The position numbers were made by a program, and so were the translations under genes. Below, one piece after another: positions 35,510-47,399 of a stretch of 64,000 nt of DNA. The notes below the pieces were generated by a model. It saw only the letters and a list, made by a program, of their open reading frames with translations, made no database searches and had not been told where the DNA came from. The stretch comes from Aurelia coerulea (Eukaryota; Cnidaria; Scyphozoa; Semaeostomeae; Ulmaridae), in contig CM076959.1 of assembly GCA_039566865.1 (NCBI GenBank), positions 18,832,501 through 18,896,500 on the forward strand. Reading direction: 5' to 3'. Position 1 is the first letter of the stretch. Every line of letters starts with the position of its first letter.

Positions 35510-38395
35510 TATAAACTCATTTAAAGATATTTTGTCTCTCTAAATACAAGTGAACCATATCCTCTGGTAAAACCTATGCACTCATTTTTGCCCAGTAGGT
35601 GCATTTTATGTAGCAGGCTACAAACTCATTTAAAGATATTTTGTCTCTTTAAATACATGTGAACCATCCTCTGGTAAAACCCAATTTCTCTATAAATACA
35701 AGTGACAATGAACTCATTTTTGCCCAGTAGGTGCATTTTATGTGTTAGGCTACAAACTCATTTAAAGATATTTTGTCTCTTTAAATACATGTGAACCATC
35801 CTCTGGTAAAACCCAATTTCTCTTTAAATACAAGTGACAATGAACTCATTTTTGCCCAGTAGGTGCATTTTATGTAGTAGGCTACAAACTCATTTAAAGA
35901 TATTTTGTCTCTTTAAATACATGTGAACCATCCTCTGGTAAAACCCAATTTCTCTATAAATACAAGTGACAATGAACTCATTTTTGCCCAGTAGGTGCAT
36001 TTTATGTAGTAGGCTACAAACTCATTTAAAGATATTTTGTCTCTTTAAATACATGTGAACCATCCTCTGGTAAAACCTAATTTCTCTTTAAATACAAGTG
36101 ACAATGAACTCATTTTTGCCCGGTAGGTGCATTTTATGTAGTAGGCTACAAACTCATTTAAAGATATTTTGTCTCTTTAAATACATGTGAACCATCCTCT
36201 GGTAAAACCTAACTTCTCTATAAATACAAGTGACAATGAACTCATTTTTGCCCAGTAGGTGCATTTTATGTAGTAGGCTACAAACTCATTTAAAGATATT
36301 TTGTCTCTTTAAATACATGTGAACCATCCTCTGGTAAAACCTAACTTCTCTATAAATACAAGTGACAATGAACTCATTTTTGCCCAGTAGGTGCATTTTA
36401 TGTGTTAGGCTACAAACTCATTTAAAGATATTTTGTCTCTTTAAATACATGTGAACCATCCTCTGGTAAAACCTAACTTCTCTATAAATACAAGTGACAA
36501 TGAACTCATTTTTGCCCAGTAGGTGCATTTTATGTAGTAGGCTACAAACTCATTTAAAGATATTTTGTCTCTTTAAATACATGTGAACCATCCTCTGGTA
36601 AAACCTAACTTCTCTATAAATACAAGTGACAATGAACTCATTTTTGCCCAGTAGGTGCATCTTATGTGTTAGGCTACAAACTCATTTAAAGATATTTTGT
36701 CTCTTTAAATACATGTGAACCATCCTCTGGTAAAACCTAACTTCTCTATAAATACAAGTGACAATGAACTCATTTTTGCCCGGTAGGTGCATTTTATGTG
36801 TTAGGCTACAAACTCATTTAAAGATATTTTGTCTCTTTAAATACATGTGAACCATCCTCTGGTAAAACCTAACTTCTCTATAAATACAAGTGACAATGAA
36901 CTCATTTTTGCCCAGTAGGTGCATTTTATGTGTTAGGCTACAAACTCATTTAAAGATATTTTGTCTCTTTAAATACATGTGAACCATCCTCTGGTAAAAC
37001 CTAACTTCTCTATAAATACAAGTGACAATGAACTCATTTTTGCCCAGTAGGTGCATTTTATGTGTTAGGCTACAAACTCATTTAAAGATATTTTGTCTCT
37101 TTAAATACATGTGAACCATCCTCTGGTAAAACCTAACTTCTCTATAAATACAAGTGACAATGAACTCATTTTTGCCCAGTAGGTGCATTTTATGTAGTAG
37201 GCTACAAACTCATTTAAAGATATTTTGTCTCTTTAAATACATGTGAACCATCCTCTGGTAAAACCTAACTTCTCTATAAATACAAGTGACAATGAACTCA
37301 TTTTTGCCCAGTAGGTGCATTTTATGTGTTAGGCTACAAACTCATTTAAAGATATTTTGTCTCTTTAAATACATGTGAACCATCCTCTGGTAAAACCTAA
37401 CTTCTCTATAAATACAAGTGACAATGAACTCATTTTTGCCCAGTAGGTGCATTTTATGTGTTAGGCTACAAACTCATTTAAAGATATTTTGTCTCTTTAA
37501 ATACATGTGAACCATCCTCTGGTAAAACCTAACTTCTCTATAAATACAAGTGACAATGAACTCATTTTTGCCCAGTAGGTGCATTTTATGTAGTAGGCTA
37601 CAAACTCATTTAAAGATATTTTGTCTCTTTAAATACATGTGAACCATCCTCTGGTAAAACCCAATTTCTCTATAAATACAAGTGACAATGAACTCATTTT
37701 TGCCCAGTAGGTGCATTTTATGTAGTAGGCTACAAACTCATTTAAAGATATTTTGTCTCTTTAAATACATGTGAACCATCCTCTGGTAAAACCTAACTTC
37801 TCTATAAATACAAGTGACAATGAACTCATTTTTGCCCGGTAGGTGCATTTTATGTAGTAGGCTACAAACTCATTTAAAGATATTTTGTCTCTTTAAATAC
37901 ATGTGAACCATCCTCTGGTAAAACCCAATTTCTCTATAAATACAAGTGACAATGAACTCATTTTTGCCCAGTAGGTGCATTTTATGTAGTAGGCTACAAA
38001 CTCATTTAAAGATATTTTGTCTCTTTAAATACATGTGAACCATCCTCTGGTAAAACCTAACTTCTCTATAAATACAAGTGACAATGAACTCATTTTTGCC
38101 CGGTAGGTGCATCTTATGTAGTAGGCTATAAACTCATTTAAAGATATTTTGTCTCTTTAAATACATGTGAACCATCCTCTGGTAAAACCCAATTTCTCTA
38201 TAAATACAAATGACAATGAACTCATTTTTGCCCAGTAGGTGCATCTTATGTAGTAGGCTACAAACTCATTTAAAGATATTTTGTCTCTTTAAATACATGT
38301 GAACCATCCTCTGGTAAAACCTAATTTCTCTTTAAATACAAATGACAATAACCTCATTTTTGCCCGGTAGGTGCATTTTATGTGGTACTTAGTGG
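35510..38395 (+). repeat. Satellite B (132-bp tandem repeat, about 22 copies)
   Basis: The core CTCATTTAAAGATATTTTGT recurs every 132 bp (for example 36421, 36553, 36685, 36817 and 36949). The first interval is 23 bp shorter. Copies are very similar, mainly alternating between TGTAGTAGG and TGTGTTAGG and between AACCCAATTTC and AACCTAACTTC. There is no long open frame. Confidence 0.97.
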
Positions 38396-38399
38396 CATA

Positions 38400-39530
38400 T
38401 AAATGTCGTAAAATTTTTGTATTCAGTTCTTTTTAGCCCCACCTTTATAAATGCGAAGCTAAGTGTCATCGCCAGAAAACTGTTGCAGAAATTGTTCAGC
38501 CATAACCAAGGTTCCCAGAAAGGCAAATATATTTTCCTCCTCTGCAGAAATTTGGACAATAATTACCCGTTTTTTATTTATCATTACAATTGACTTTTTC
38601 GTCTCTTTTTATCATATGACTTTCGAATCAAGGTAATCATAATTAGCTATGCTTACTTTCTTGAAAAATATCACAAAAATCAAAATACATCTGTTTTCGA
38701 AGGTTACTTGGTAAGTTAAAGGGTTCGTTTCAACTAGCATGCCTTGCAAGTGTTGTGTTGTTTTATGTATTGTTTCAGTAGACTGATTATATGTTCGTAG
38801 GTTATCGCTATTGATAGACTGATGGACGTTATAACTAGAGCGACAACAACAACATCAATTCACTTCAATTAGGTGAGCGTAAGTTGAGGGTCCTCGTGTA
38901 GTGAGGCTATTGTTTTAGTTTATCGCTTGTTTTAGTTGTTGTTGTTGTTTCGCGCCATTTATGCTAATCCTATTTGTAACTATACCACGTGACTAGGCGT
39001 AGACATGGACTTGACAGAAAGTTTTGGGAAGAGATCGTTGGGAGTAGTTGGATTCGTGAGATGATATCTGGGTTGTTTTGTGGGTCGAGAATTCCTATTC
39101 GATCGAGATTTATTAGGCCTAAATCAAAGAGCATCGAGTTGAGATTATTGTGGAACTTTATGGAGAACTCTATGAATACTTTGCTTATTAGCTGAGCTGT
39201 ACATAGTGTAAATATTGCTGTTACTTCGCTGTTGTTATCTATTTCGTGCTTGCCATTTGGTTAGACAAGGAACGATAATAGGATAAAATACAACACAAGT
39301 GCAGTCTCCTGGTTGGCCTTTGTTGTCGATGAAATTGGCGACAACAAAGAGATGACTCATGCAAAGCATTCTGGTTGAAACAGCCCTGTTAATGTTTACG
39401 ATGATAACACAGTAATGAAGCATTACCTGCATGCTTTTAAATGAGTCAAAATTTTAGTTTATCAATTAACAACAGTTCTTAAAAACCCATTGCCACCCGG
39501 GCTCCTTTTTTTAGGCACGCTGCGGACTGT
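38400..39530. other. No feature recognised
   Basis: Mixed-composition sequence. ORFs at 38989-39195 (+) and 39235-39432 (-) are short and unsupported. Confidence 0.4.
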
Positions 39531-39533
39531 CTC

Positions 39534-40112
39534 AAAATCAAATTTGTCCCAAGCAGAAACACGTATCCCTACAGTAAAAACCCGTGCATAAGAACCTAGT
39601 GAATTAAGAACCTGCAGGCTGAAATTTTGCAATTAGACCCCCATTGTATAAGAACCCATTCAGCCTGAAATCTGAAATAGGTTCTTATTTGTAGAGACCA
39701 TGGGGTCTTATTCATTTGTGGAAGAATCGAAAATGTTTATATCACCTGATGAGAAGCTTTTGAAAGATTTTCTCTGGATTATATAAACACTTCTGAATTT
39801 TTGCTGGGAATAATACCTCATAAACTCAAGTGATGTGAACTGACTGTAAAAAAATAGACCTGAAGTTTGAGTCTGAAGAAAAGAAATTCCTGAAAACCCT
39901 GAATGAAATAAGAACCAATTTAAAGAACTGAACAGCCCTATTTCCCACCAAATAACCTAAACATAAAAACCTAGTTAGGTTGACTTGCAAAATTGCAGGT
40001 TCTTATTCACGGGCTTTTACTGTACTACAGTAGTTGAGTTGACAGAAATGTTGACTTTAGTCAAGCTTTTCGATATTTCTGCTTAGGCCAGATTTGATTT
40101 TCAGACAGTCTG
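39534..40112. mobile_element. Nested inverted repeats: outer foldback interrupted by an inner MITE
   Basis: The outer arms, GACTGTCTCAAAATCAAAT (39534-39562) and its complement ending GATTTTCAGACAGTC (40076-40112), enclose an inner element. The inner termini are CAGTAAAAACCCGTG (about 39571) and CACGGGCTTTTACTG (about 40023), each next to TA. The inner element (about 450 bp) appears to have inserted into the outer one. Confidence 0.7.
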
Positions 40113-41376
40113 AAATTGCAGCATGCTCGCAAAGGATCCTGGGTGACAATGACTCTTTAACGACAGTCCTTACTGTCCAATGTCTCAAGACAACAAAAAG
40201 CTACTCATAATGATACAATCATCAGGTGACCCAATGAAAAGTAAACTTTTGTAAAATAACCAAAATTTGTCATAATACCAATGGTGTTCAAATTTTGCTT
40301 TTTGGTATTTTTGCCAGTGACCAAAAAGAGTATCGCTATTCTATTCTTTCGGGAGAAAGAAGTCAAAATCACGGTATGAAAACCCCAATTTTGAAAGATA
40401 GTATTTTAGCCGAAAACCTGTACCTTTCTACTTCAAATGAAAATGTTGAGTTAGGAATGATTTAAGAGGACTTAAGCAGCCAATTTAAGTTATCAGTCCG
40501 CCTTACCGTTCCCTTTTCGGTAGTTCCTGGATCCGCATTTTCAACATTCCGGAAGAGGGCGCGAGAGATCTCTCGAGCTAAGTTGACGGACTGTTGGAAT
40601 GACGGATCCAAAAGGGAATGGTCTGAAGACTGAAGAGATAGAATTGGGGCAAGTCTAGCACTGTTATGGTTGATGACTCAAGTTTCTAAATCTATCCATG
40701 AGTAGAATGAACAGAGTGAAGGAGATGGTTTCTTTTGCAACTATAAACAAATTATCAGCTGAGACGATGTGGCGGTGATAATGCGGTATGGTGAATATAA
40801 AAAGCAAAATATAAAGGGATAAGATGAATATTGTAGATAGATAAATTCGAAAATATAGTACTTAAATGACGTTTCGCTGTTGCTTCATCAGAAATAAACT
40901 TTACAATAATAGATCGGTAGATAGATAGATAGATTGGAGATAATTACATGTATTCGTGGAAAGAACTAATTTCTGCTCTTATTAGGAAATGATGAAAAAC
41001 ACAATCACGGACTAAAAATAAAGAAACAAGAGTTTAACTGAATTAATGAATATACTAATTTTCTCTGCAAAGAAGCAAAAGAAAAGCAATATTCAGGATT
41101 TAAAAACATAACAGAAATAAAGCGAAACATAAGAGTTACTAATGAGAATATCATTTGGTAAGATCCGGGCAAATCAAATGAAACGGTGAAACTACAAATC
41201 AATTTGGTGCTAAGTAAAAAGGAAATGACACATTCAGGGCTTAAAACATAGAAATATGAAATTATTGATGATGATATCTTTCAGACAGATCAGGGCAACT
41301 ATACGAAATAGTGAAATTGCTAATTTCTGTGCTACTAAATAAAGGAAAATCAGAGTCACATACTTTAATTGGGTAC
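40113..41376. other. Downstream flank of the elongase gene
   Basis: Contains a TAGA microsatellite (40912-40936) and a hammerhead-like core on the minus strand (40871-40891: CTGATGA, AGCAACAGC, GAAAC). Nothing else is supported. Confidence 0.5.
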
Positions 41377-41550
41377 TTATTCAGCCTTCTTCTCTTTCTG
41401 CTTGCTGGTATAAGTTTGTTTGTAGAAATGAGAGAACAACATGAAGAGAGTCAGCATATACAGCCATAAGAACCAAAGGAAACCTTTGTTGAATCCGCAG
41501 TCTATCTTTATAGCATATGATGTATGAAGGAACACAAACACGAATTGAAT
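41377..41550 (-). CDS. ELOVL exon 7 (C-terminus)
   Basis: 57 codons from [15 protein letters not shown] through the last membrane segment ([13 protein letters not shown]) and FYKQTYT to a lysine-rich tail ending KKAE, then TAA. Acceptor CTTTCTTCAG. Confidence 0.96.
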   Translation of the reverse strand: MQFVFVFLHTSYAIKIDCGFNKGFLWFLWLYMLTLFMLFSHFYKQTYTSKQKEKKAE

Positions 41551-44500
41551 CTGAAGAAAGATGAAGAGAAAATAGTTTTAGTTCCTTTTCATCATACGTA
41601 TCAAAACATGGGGCTCAAATCTTTAAAGAGGTCGGTGTAAAATTCTATTACAGTTTCCTTTGAATTAAATGGCTTGGAAGGAACTTATCGTTTTTTGCTG
41701 TAAAGCTGCCGTGGAAATTTATTGATATCTTGATTAATTTCAAAATGGCGGCATTTATTAAATTTGAGGCTATGACGTCGTCAAATTTCGAAATCCTAAA
41801 CCAGAAAAGATACTGGTTTCTGATTTTCGTCATATTGTAGGCCTTCATAAACTATGGTTTTCTTGAAAGTTATATCATTTTTCCTTCCTTGGTTTAGCAT
41901 TTACGATGATTTAAACATTTTCAAAATTTTCCATCAATTTTTCAAAAATCATTACATTGCCGCCATTTTGACAAAAATCAAGATATTAAAAAATTTTAAC
42001 GGCAGATTTACAGCAAAGTACTATAAGTTACTTTCAAGCCATTCAATTCAAAGAAAAACGGAATAGAATTTAACACCCACCCATTTTTAAAGATTTGAAA
42101 GATTTGAGCCCTATGTTACGTATCAATGTAAAATTTTGCAATAACAGAACATAGTTACAAGACGATACCACAGGGAGAATGAGAATAAATTGCAACCCCG
42201 CGGCTTTAAAAAAATAATCAACTAAAATACAGCATAAACTAAAGCTACGAAAAAGAAATGAAATGATACAAATGTGGGAGGAGGAGAGGAAATTTAACTG
42301 AAATGATTGAAGAAAATCTCTTTGATGATTCAGTTCTAGTTCTTGTAGTATCGTTAAGTAGTTTGTAGGTAGAGTAATCCGTAACATTGTAAATTTTGAA
42401 AGGTGTATAATAAAAGGTAAAAAATCGCCCTTTTCAGACTCTTTCGTAGCACATATGCGTGTCAGTGAGAATTGATCAAATAAATAAAGTAGGGATGACT
42501 TACAATTTGCAGTCTTGTAAGATATCGTTTCCACCACAAATATTTCTGCATATGAGGTCCAAAAGCAGCCAAGAAGTAGTACGAGTACATGAGAACATGA
42601 ATGAAACAATTCAGCATTCCAGCAAAACATCCTGAAAATGTTGATTACACATTTAAGAACATCTTAAAAAGTGCCAATCGACCTTTATACTTGCTACGAA
42701 AGAGGTTTGCATCGAGCGTTCAAATCTGGTAAAGTTTGGGAAAGAAAATGAAAGCACGACCCCCATTCTTAGTGGATACACTGCTAGCTGTGGCAAGAAT
42801 TTGCTGCGGATCTCAATACTTTTCAGAAAGTTTGTTACCAACTACTTTGCGCAAAGTGAGTTGGCAATGGCTTAGTTTACACACAGGCAAGTGTTATTGG
42901 TCTTTTATTTCTCGTTATTGTCATTCATTTTTAGCTGACTTTCCTTTCATTTGAATGACAACGGTTGAAAACAGCAAACTTCGATTTGCAATCTCGCAAA
43001 ATAAAACCCTTGTATGGTCCAGGGCTAAAAAAAATATTTCTCTTCCTGGTAGCAAGCTAAGCACCTTTGTTTCTCCCTACGCACTTTCTTCTTCTTTCTC
43101 TGTATACCCCTAATTCTATACCTTTTCCCTTTTCTTCTTCTTTTTGTCCCCTTCGTTTCTTTCCATTCCTTCGTTTCTTACCCTTCTTTTCCCTTTCCTT
43201 CCGTTTCTTTTTCCTTTTACCCTTCTTCCTTCCTGGGAAATTCAAGCATTTTAGCTGCCTTCCTGGTAGCGTCGCTACCACGCTACTTCGTTTTTTGAGC
43301 CCTGGTATGGTCGCACTTCGTTTTGAAACCGTTACGCAACAAAATCAGCTACTGATGAATGAAATAACGAGAAACAAGGCCAAGAGGCGAATAAAACTTG
43401 CCACTGTATAAACTGAACCACTCATAATTCAATTTGAGCAAAGGTATCATTGATTAACTCGCTGAAAGGTATTGAGATCCAAATGAACTTCTTGCTACAG
43501 GTGGCAGTGTTTCTACTGAGAAACGGAGGTCACACTTTTATTTCGTTCAATAAATTGACCAGATTTGGACGCTCGATCCAAACCTCTTTTCTAACGAGTA
43601 GAAAGGTCTACGAACTTTTTCAGTAGACTTGGCAGCATTTGATGATCATTTTTTCTCACGCAGAATTTTCGTTTGATACGTTTCTGGAATCGAAAATGAA
43701 CTTATAGCTGGCAGTGAATATAAGTCCTGGAAGTATATTTCGTCTAAAAGGTTAAAGGGGCTCCGTCGCCAAACAACAAACAAATCCGCAAATTCGAACG
43801 TGTCACCAACTATCCATTGTTTGTCCATTGTTTTCTGCAATTTGTTTCGTGGCTTTACCCAAGCCACCGAAAAGTGACCCTTTAAAATCCACTTATATCC
43901 GAGCAATCGTAGAAGATATGGATGTTTGGTTTGTTCCTTAGTGAAGTACAATGATTTATGTCCAAACAGCAACTTTCGTTTAGAAAACAATATGAAAATC
44001 CATGTGATATCACCTTTAAAAAAACTGCAAAAATCATCGTAAAGGGTAACTTCATAACTATATACTAATTTGAACGAATATGCTATATTAACGCTTTCAG
44101 CAGCACTTAATTAACTTCGTTAACAGCTAGTAACTATTTGCATGCCGTTCAGCTCATTGTGATCAAGAAAGGGAATTTTTCCTTAAGCACTTACCGACTC
44201 CTCCAGGCACAAATTTCGTCGAAGACCATTGAAGAAGGAGCACTGAAGCATGATGGTAAACATGAAGAAATGTTATTTGACGATCTTTCTTTCGCAAGAT
44301 GAAAAAGAACTACAAATAAAAACAAACTTCACTCAAAATGATATCTAACACAGGAAATGTGACTGTGTATTTCTTTGCTGACCCCTAAATATTAAGCCTA
44401 ATGTTTTGGGGACCCCAAATATTGAGTCTAATGTTTTGGAGACCCCAAATATTGTTATCTATTTCTGGGGCCCTTAAAACGTTTTTGAATGAGTTCAATT

Positions 44501-47342
44501 GGAGCTTCTTGATCCTTCTCAGCCTTTGAATAATACCAAAACATTTATTGGATGGGTCACTAATGAATCGCACCAAATTGCACGATTCTTCCTTTTTTCA
44601 GATTTGTGGACCCCAAATATTGAAGTTTTGTCCATGTTGTAATTCACAGACCCCAAATATTGATTTTACGTAAAATTTCGGACCCCAAATATTGGCATGG
44701 ACCCCCCGTATTGAAAGTCAATGAGTAACCCCCTAGGATACGAACATTGCTTCGCTTTGAAAAGTCAAACTTTGATCTAAGTAGGTCTATGAAGGAAAAT
44801 TGACCAAAATACCCAGTGTTTAGAAACTCACAGTGTCCATAAATTCGATTATCTTTGAAAAGAAATACCACCATGAGACATTCAGTTGCTAAGAAAAAAA
44901 AATAATGTGATTGATTCATTGTAAGAACAGATGTAGGCAAAGATACGATGAAACATCTATGAAATCATGGTCATGTTGAAAACGACAATGTAAATACGTA
45001 GCACTTTTGACCCTTTTTGAATTGTAAAAAAACAAACAAATAAAGCGCTAGAACGATCTCTTCCTTCATTCAATGTATTTTTCATCAAGTAAAATCTCAA
45101 CTAAAATATAGACACATGCAGTCACCTAGTTCGCACTGCAGATTGGACAAATCTTGGAAAATAATTCCTTCAATGTTTAATTGATTTTAACATTATTGAA
45201 GAACAAAGGAAGTGCTACTTTTGAATTAACCATTCATTTTAGCTGTCTTATGCCACAATGAATCCAACCTTGTTCCCAAGCTTATCTGTTGTTCTCAATA
45301 GGAGGCTAGACCTCAGCAGATACCCTTGGAACCAGTTGCCAAAATTTTGGAAGATTTTGATCAGAATAATTAGCATAATTTGGCAGACAGCAGGTCCTTT
45401 CCAATCCCATCTTCGACTCTTCGACATTTCGACACGCGGTCACCTAGTTCCCACTGCAGATGGGACAAAACCTGAAAACAATTCTTTCAACAGTTTATTG
45501 ATTTTAACATTATTGAAAAGGAAGTACTACTTTTGAATTTAACCATTCATTTTAGCTGTCTTATGCCATCTTCAGCAAACGGTCAGATTGTCTCAAACAC
45601 AGTCTCAAACCTTAAGTTGCAGTCAATCCCATCCGACAGTGTAAGAAATAAAACGGGACAGTCAGAGCTACAGCTCCTACAAAGCAGACACGCAAACGAG
45701 GCACAAGCATTTTGGGACATTTATGAGAGAAAACTAAAAAAATTCTCAACTCACTCTCATTTGCATATCAGATGTATCATTTGGATGTACGGGTTCACAC
45801 CAGAAATTGAACATTGGGTTCAAAACAGACGTAGCCATGAACTACAACAAAATAAAGTTATTGTTGGTACATAGCAGAAACTGCACAAAATAATGTCATC
45901 TAGCAAACTGAAATAATGAAGTGTTTGGATAGGATGTACGGGGTGACCCAGAAAAAGTGACCCAACGCAATCTGTTATAGAAAAAAAGTAAGTGACCGAT
46001 TGAAATATTTCAAATGTTGTTCTGTCGCTAAAAGACTAGCCTACATTATGAGTATTTTTCGCAATTTTTTTGGGCACAGTTCGATTTGGATTAGTTGTAT
46101 ATATTGTAAATATGTATAGCTAGATAAAGATAATCGAATGAAAATAATTTGACAAACAAACAAACAGTAACGCTTCCGAATTAAGGATTTTGAGGAAAAG
46201 GGCAGGCTTAAAATCCTCAAAAAGTCGTCAAAACAGGGGGTTGATTAAGAGCCATTTCAGATCTTCAAAACACCTAGAAGCCTACTTTTCTGAGGACATT
46301 TTTGATGTTTTGAAAAGTGGAGACTAAAAATAGCATTTTTGAAACAATAAACAAACAAGACTGACCTCATGCATCATCCATCCGGACAGTGCCACCAACA
46401 AGAAGTTGTAAACCATCAACGTTTTTCTCAGCTCAAATCCATCTCGCTTTGCCATCCATTGAGGACCCTTGATCACAATGAACAAATATGCAATAGCAAA
46501 ACCAAAAATGTAAATTGGTTCTTTGACAAGAAACATCTTGTTGGTGCGAGGATCTAAAGAAATATTCAATTTCAATTAGATTTTCTTCAGAGAATACATA
46601 CACAGGAGTTGGCCATAATAAAAATTGAGGGTGAGATTGCGGTTTTTCTGAGATAGCAGAAAAGTATAGTATAGACCTAATCAAATCTGTGACCCCTTCT
46701 CATGATGATCAAGTGATGGGGCTTTACCTACAATGGAGCCTTGTTTGCCTCATTGCTCTGGTTGCAAATTCAGAGTATTACACTACTGCATCACAAAACC
46801 TTCATTGATGTGATTTTTTCGGTTGCAAAACAAAAATGTTTCGATTTTACATTAATTTAGGGGATTGTGTAGCGCTGTTTGTGCAAGTTGTAGGTGGAAT
46901 ATATAAAGCTCAAAAATTATTTGGTGAAATTGGGCAATGTCATAAACCAACAACTTAAGGTTTAAACTCAACAAAAAGGTAAAACCAATACTTTTAGTGT
47001 CATAATTGCCAGGGAGGAAGACAAAGGGAAATTTTGCTCTTTGTTTTCATTTGATTTTGGGCTTTCTGCAGAAAATTTCCCATATCAACGGGAAGGAATG
47101 GCTGATTAAAGCTTGGTAAATTACTGAACCTAATTGGACATATCAAGAAAAAAAACAAGACAGTTTTGAATATTATTGCTTTGATATTCAGGGGGCAGTA
47201 TTTTTTCAATGCCAGGCCTTTTCATCGACTCATCTAGTACGTATATATATCAACAAGTTTATGAATAAATACAAGAAGAACGGTACAAACCTCCATTGTC
47301 TCTAAAAGAAGAGTAAGCATCAAGCACTCCTTGAAAAACCAT
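41377..47342 (-). CDS. Elongation of very-long-chain fatty acids protein (ELOVL4/2/5-like), 7 exons, 266 aa
   Basis: Condensing enzyme of the ER fatty-acid elongation cycle: it adds a two-carbon unit from malonyl-CoA to long-chain acyl-CoA. Exons (minus strand): 47342-47291, 46553-46366, 45841-45755, 44888-44832, 44309-44195, 42631-42504, 41550-41377. All junctions are GT-AG and in phase (801 nt including stop). All four family motifs are present: [18 protein letters not shown] (catalytic histidine box), HVLMYSYY and TRLQIIQF. The stretch after HVLMYSYY ([16 protein letters not shown]) is closest in style to ELOVL4, but subfamily and chain-length preference are inferred. The protein ends KKAE, a KKXX-type ER retrieval signal. 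Length is at the short end for the family. Introns hold foldback elements and a MITE. A damaged copy of the last exon lies at 33185-33357. Confidence 0.95.
41593..42127. mobile_element. Foldback element in ELOVL intron 6
   Basis: Arms of about 170 bp: ATACGTATC, GGGCTCAAATCTTTAAAG, AAATTCTATT and TTTGCTGTAAA are shared by 41593-41760 and the complement of 41950-42127. The loop is about 190 bp. Confidence 0.85.
42504..42631 (-). CDS. ELOVL exon 6 (HxxMYxYY motif)
   Basis: Encodes [40 protein letters not shown] and stops at a codon boundary. Acceptor ACATTTTCAG, donor GTAAGT. Confidence 0.96.
42661..43630. mobile_element. Long-inverted-repeat element in ELOVL intron 5
   Basis: Arms of about 370 bp (42661-43030 and 43285-43630, inverted) share GAAAGAGGTTTGCATCGAGC, GGATCTCAATAC, GGCAAGTGTTATT and CCAGGGCT. 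The central spacer holds a pyrimidine tract of about 180 bp (43060-43240). No transposase is visible. Confidence 0.8.
43752..44040. mobile_element. MITE with AGGGGCTCCGTCG terminus, copy 2, truncated
   Basis: Reverse complement of 33982-34302. It has the TTAA and AGGGGCTCCGTCGCCAAA end at 43752 but loses about 30 bp of the other terminus after CATCGT (about 44038). It lies in ELOVL intron 5. The ORF 43646-43990 is part of it and is not a gene. Confidence 0.8.
44195..44309 (-). CDS. ELOVL exon 5 (histidine box)
   Basis: Begins [25 protein letters not shown] is the active-site histidine box. Acceptor TTTATTTGTAG, donor GTAAGT. It ends one base into the next codon. Confidence 0.95.
44380..44715. 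repeat. Cluster of GACCCCAAATATTG in ELOVL intron 4
   Basis: Five exact 14-mers (44411, 44441, 44609, 44649 and 44681) and degenerate ones at 44380 and 44699, all in the same orientation but unevenly spaced. Confidence 0.85.
44832..44888 (-). CDS. ELOVL exon 4 (KxxExxDT motif)
   Basis: A 19-codon exon: [19 protein letters not shown]. Acceptor is a T-run then CTTAG; donor GTGAGT. It carries the conserved K-x-x-E-x-x-D-T motif. Confidence 0.93.
45118..45568 (+). repeat. Direct duplication in ELOVL intron 3
   Basis: 45118-45252 and 45434-45568 share GTCACCTAGTTC, CACTGCAGAT, TTGATTTTAACATTATTGAA and CATTTTAGCTGTCTTATGCC. The period is about 316 bp. Confidence 0.85.
45755..45841 (-). CDS. ELOVL exon 3
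   Basis: 29 codons in phase 0, containing [10 protein letters not shown], which corresponds to the W-C-x-P-V loop of the family. Acceptor TTTTGTTGTAG, donor GTGAGT. The plus-strand ORF over this exon is a shadow. Confidence 0.92.
46366..46553 (-). CDS. ELOVL exon 2 (first membrane region)
   Basis: The acceptor is ATTTCTTTAG. It completes the codon GAT and encodes [13 protein letters not shown], a membrane segment ([15 protein letters not shown]), the family-typical GPQWM and [11 protein letters not shown], and a second hydrophobic segment. It ends at GAG before donor GTCAGT. Confidence 0.95.
47291..47342 (-). CDS. ELOVL exon 1
   Basis: ATG at 47342. Encodes [17 protein letters not shown] plus one base of the next codon. 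The donor is G|GTTTGT, weaker than the others. A short cytosolic N-terminus of this kind is usual for the family. A 5' non-coding exon cannot be excluded. Confidence 0.8.
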
Positions 47343-47399
47343 CTTGAAATTAGCTACAAGATAACAAAGAAATATATCAAAAACAGAGGTGGAAAAAGT

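Larger units (their letters stand above)
35070..35600. repeat. Inverted repeat with hammerhead-like cores, ancestor of satellite B
   Basis: The left arm (about 35075-35220, inverted) and right arm (35228-35257 joined to 35491-35600) share CTGATGA...CGAAACGT, TAGTATTTKAAGC and ACTCATTTAAAGATATTTTG. The right arm is split by a MITE. The right arm leads straight into satellite B, whose unit contains the same CTCATTTAAAGATATTTTGT text. Confidence 0.7.

Noticed and set aside
43646..43990. Minus-strand ORF of 114 codons
   Set aside because: It lies mostly within a truncated MITE that recurs inverted at 33982-34302.
45533..45874. Plus-strand ORF of 113 codons
   Set aside because: It overlaps ELOVL exon 3 on the opposite strand, where phase, splice sites and family motifs are all satisfied.
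46324..46684. Minus-strand ORFs treated as separate small genes
   Set aside because: The 83-codon ORF is ELOVL exon 2 plus flanking intron; the other is a frame shadow.
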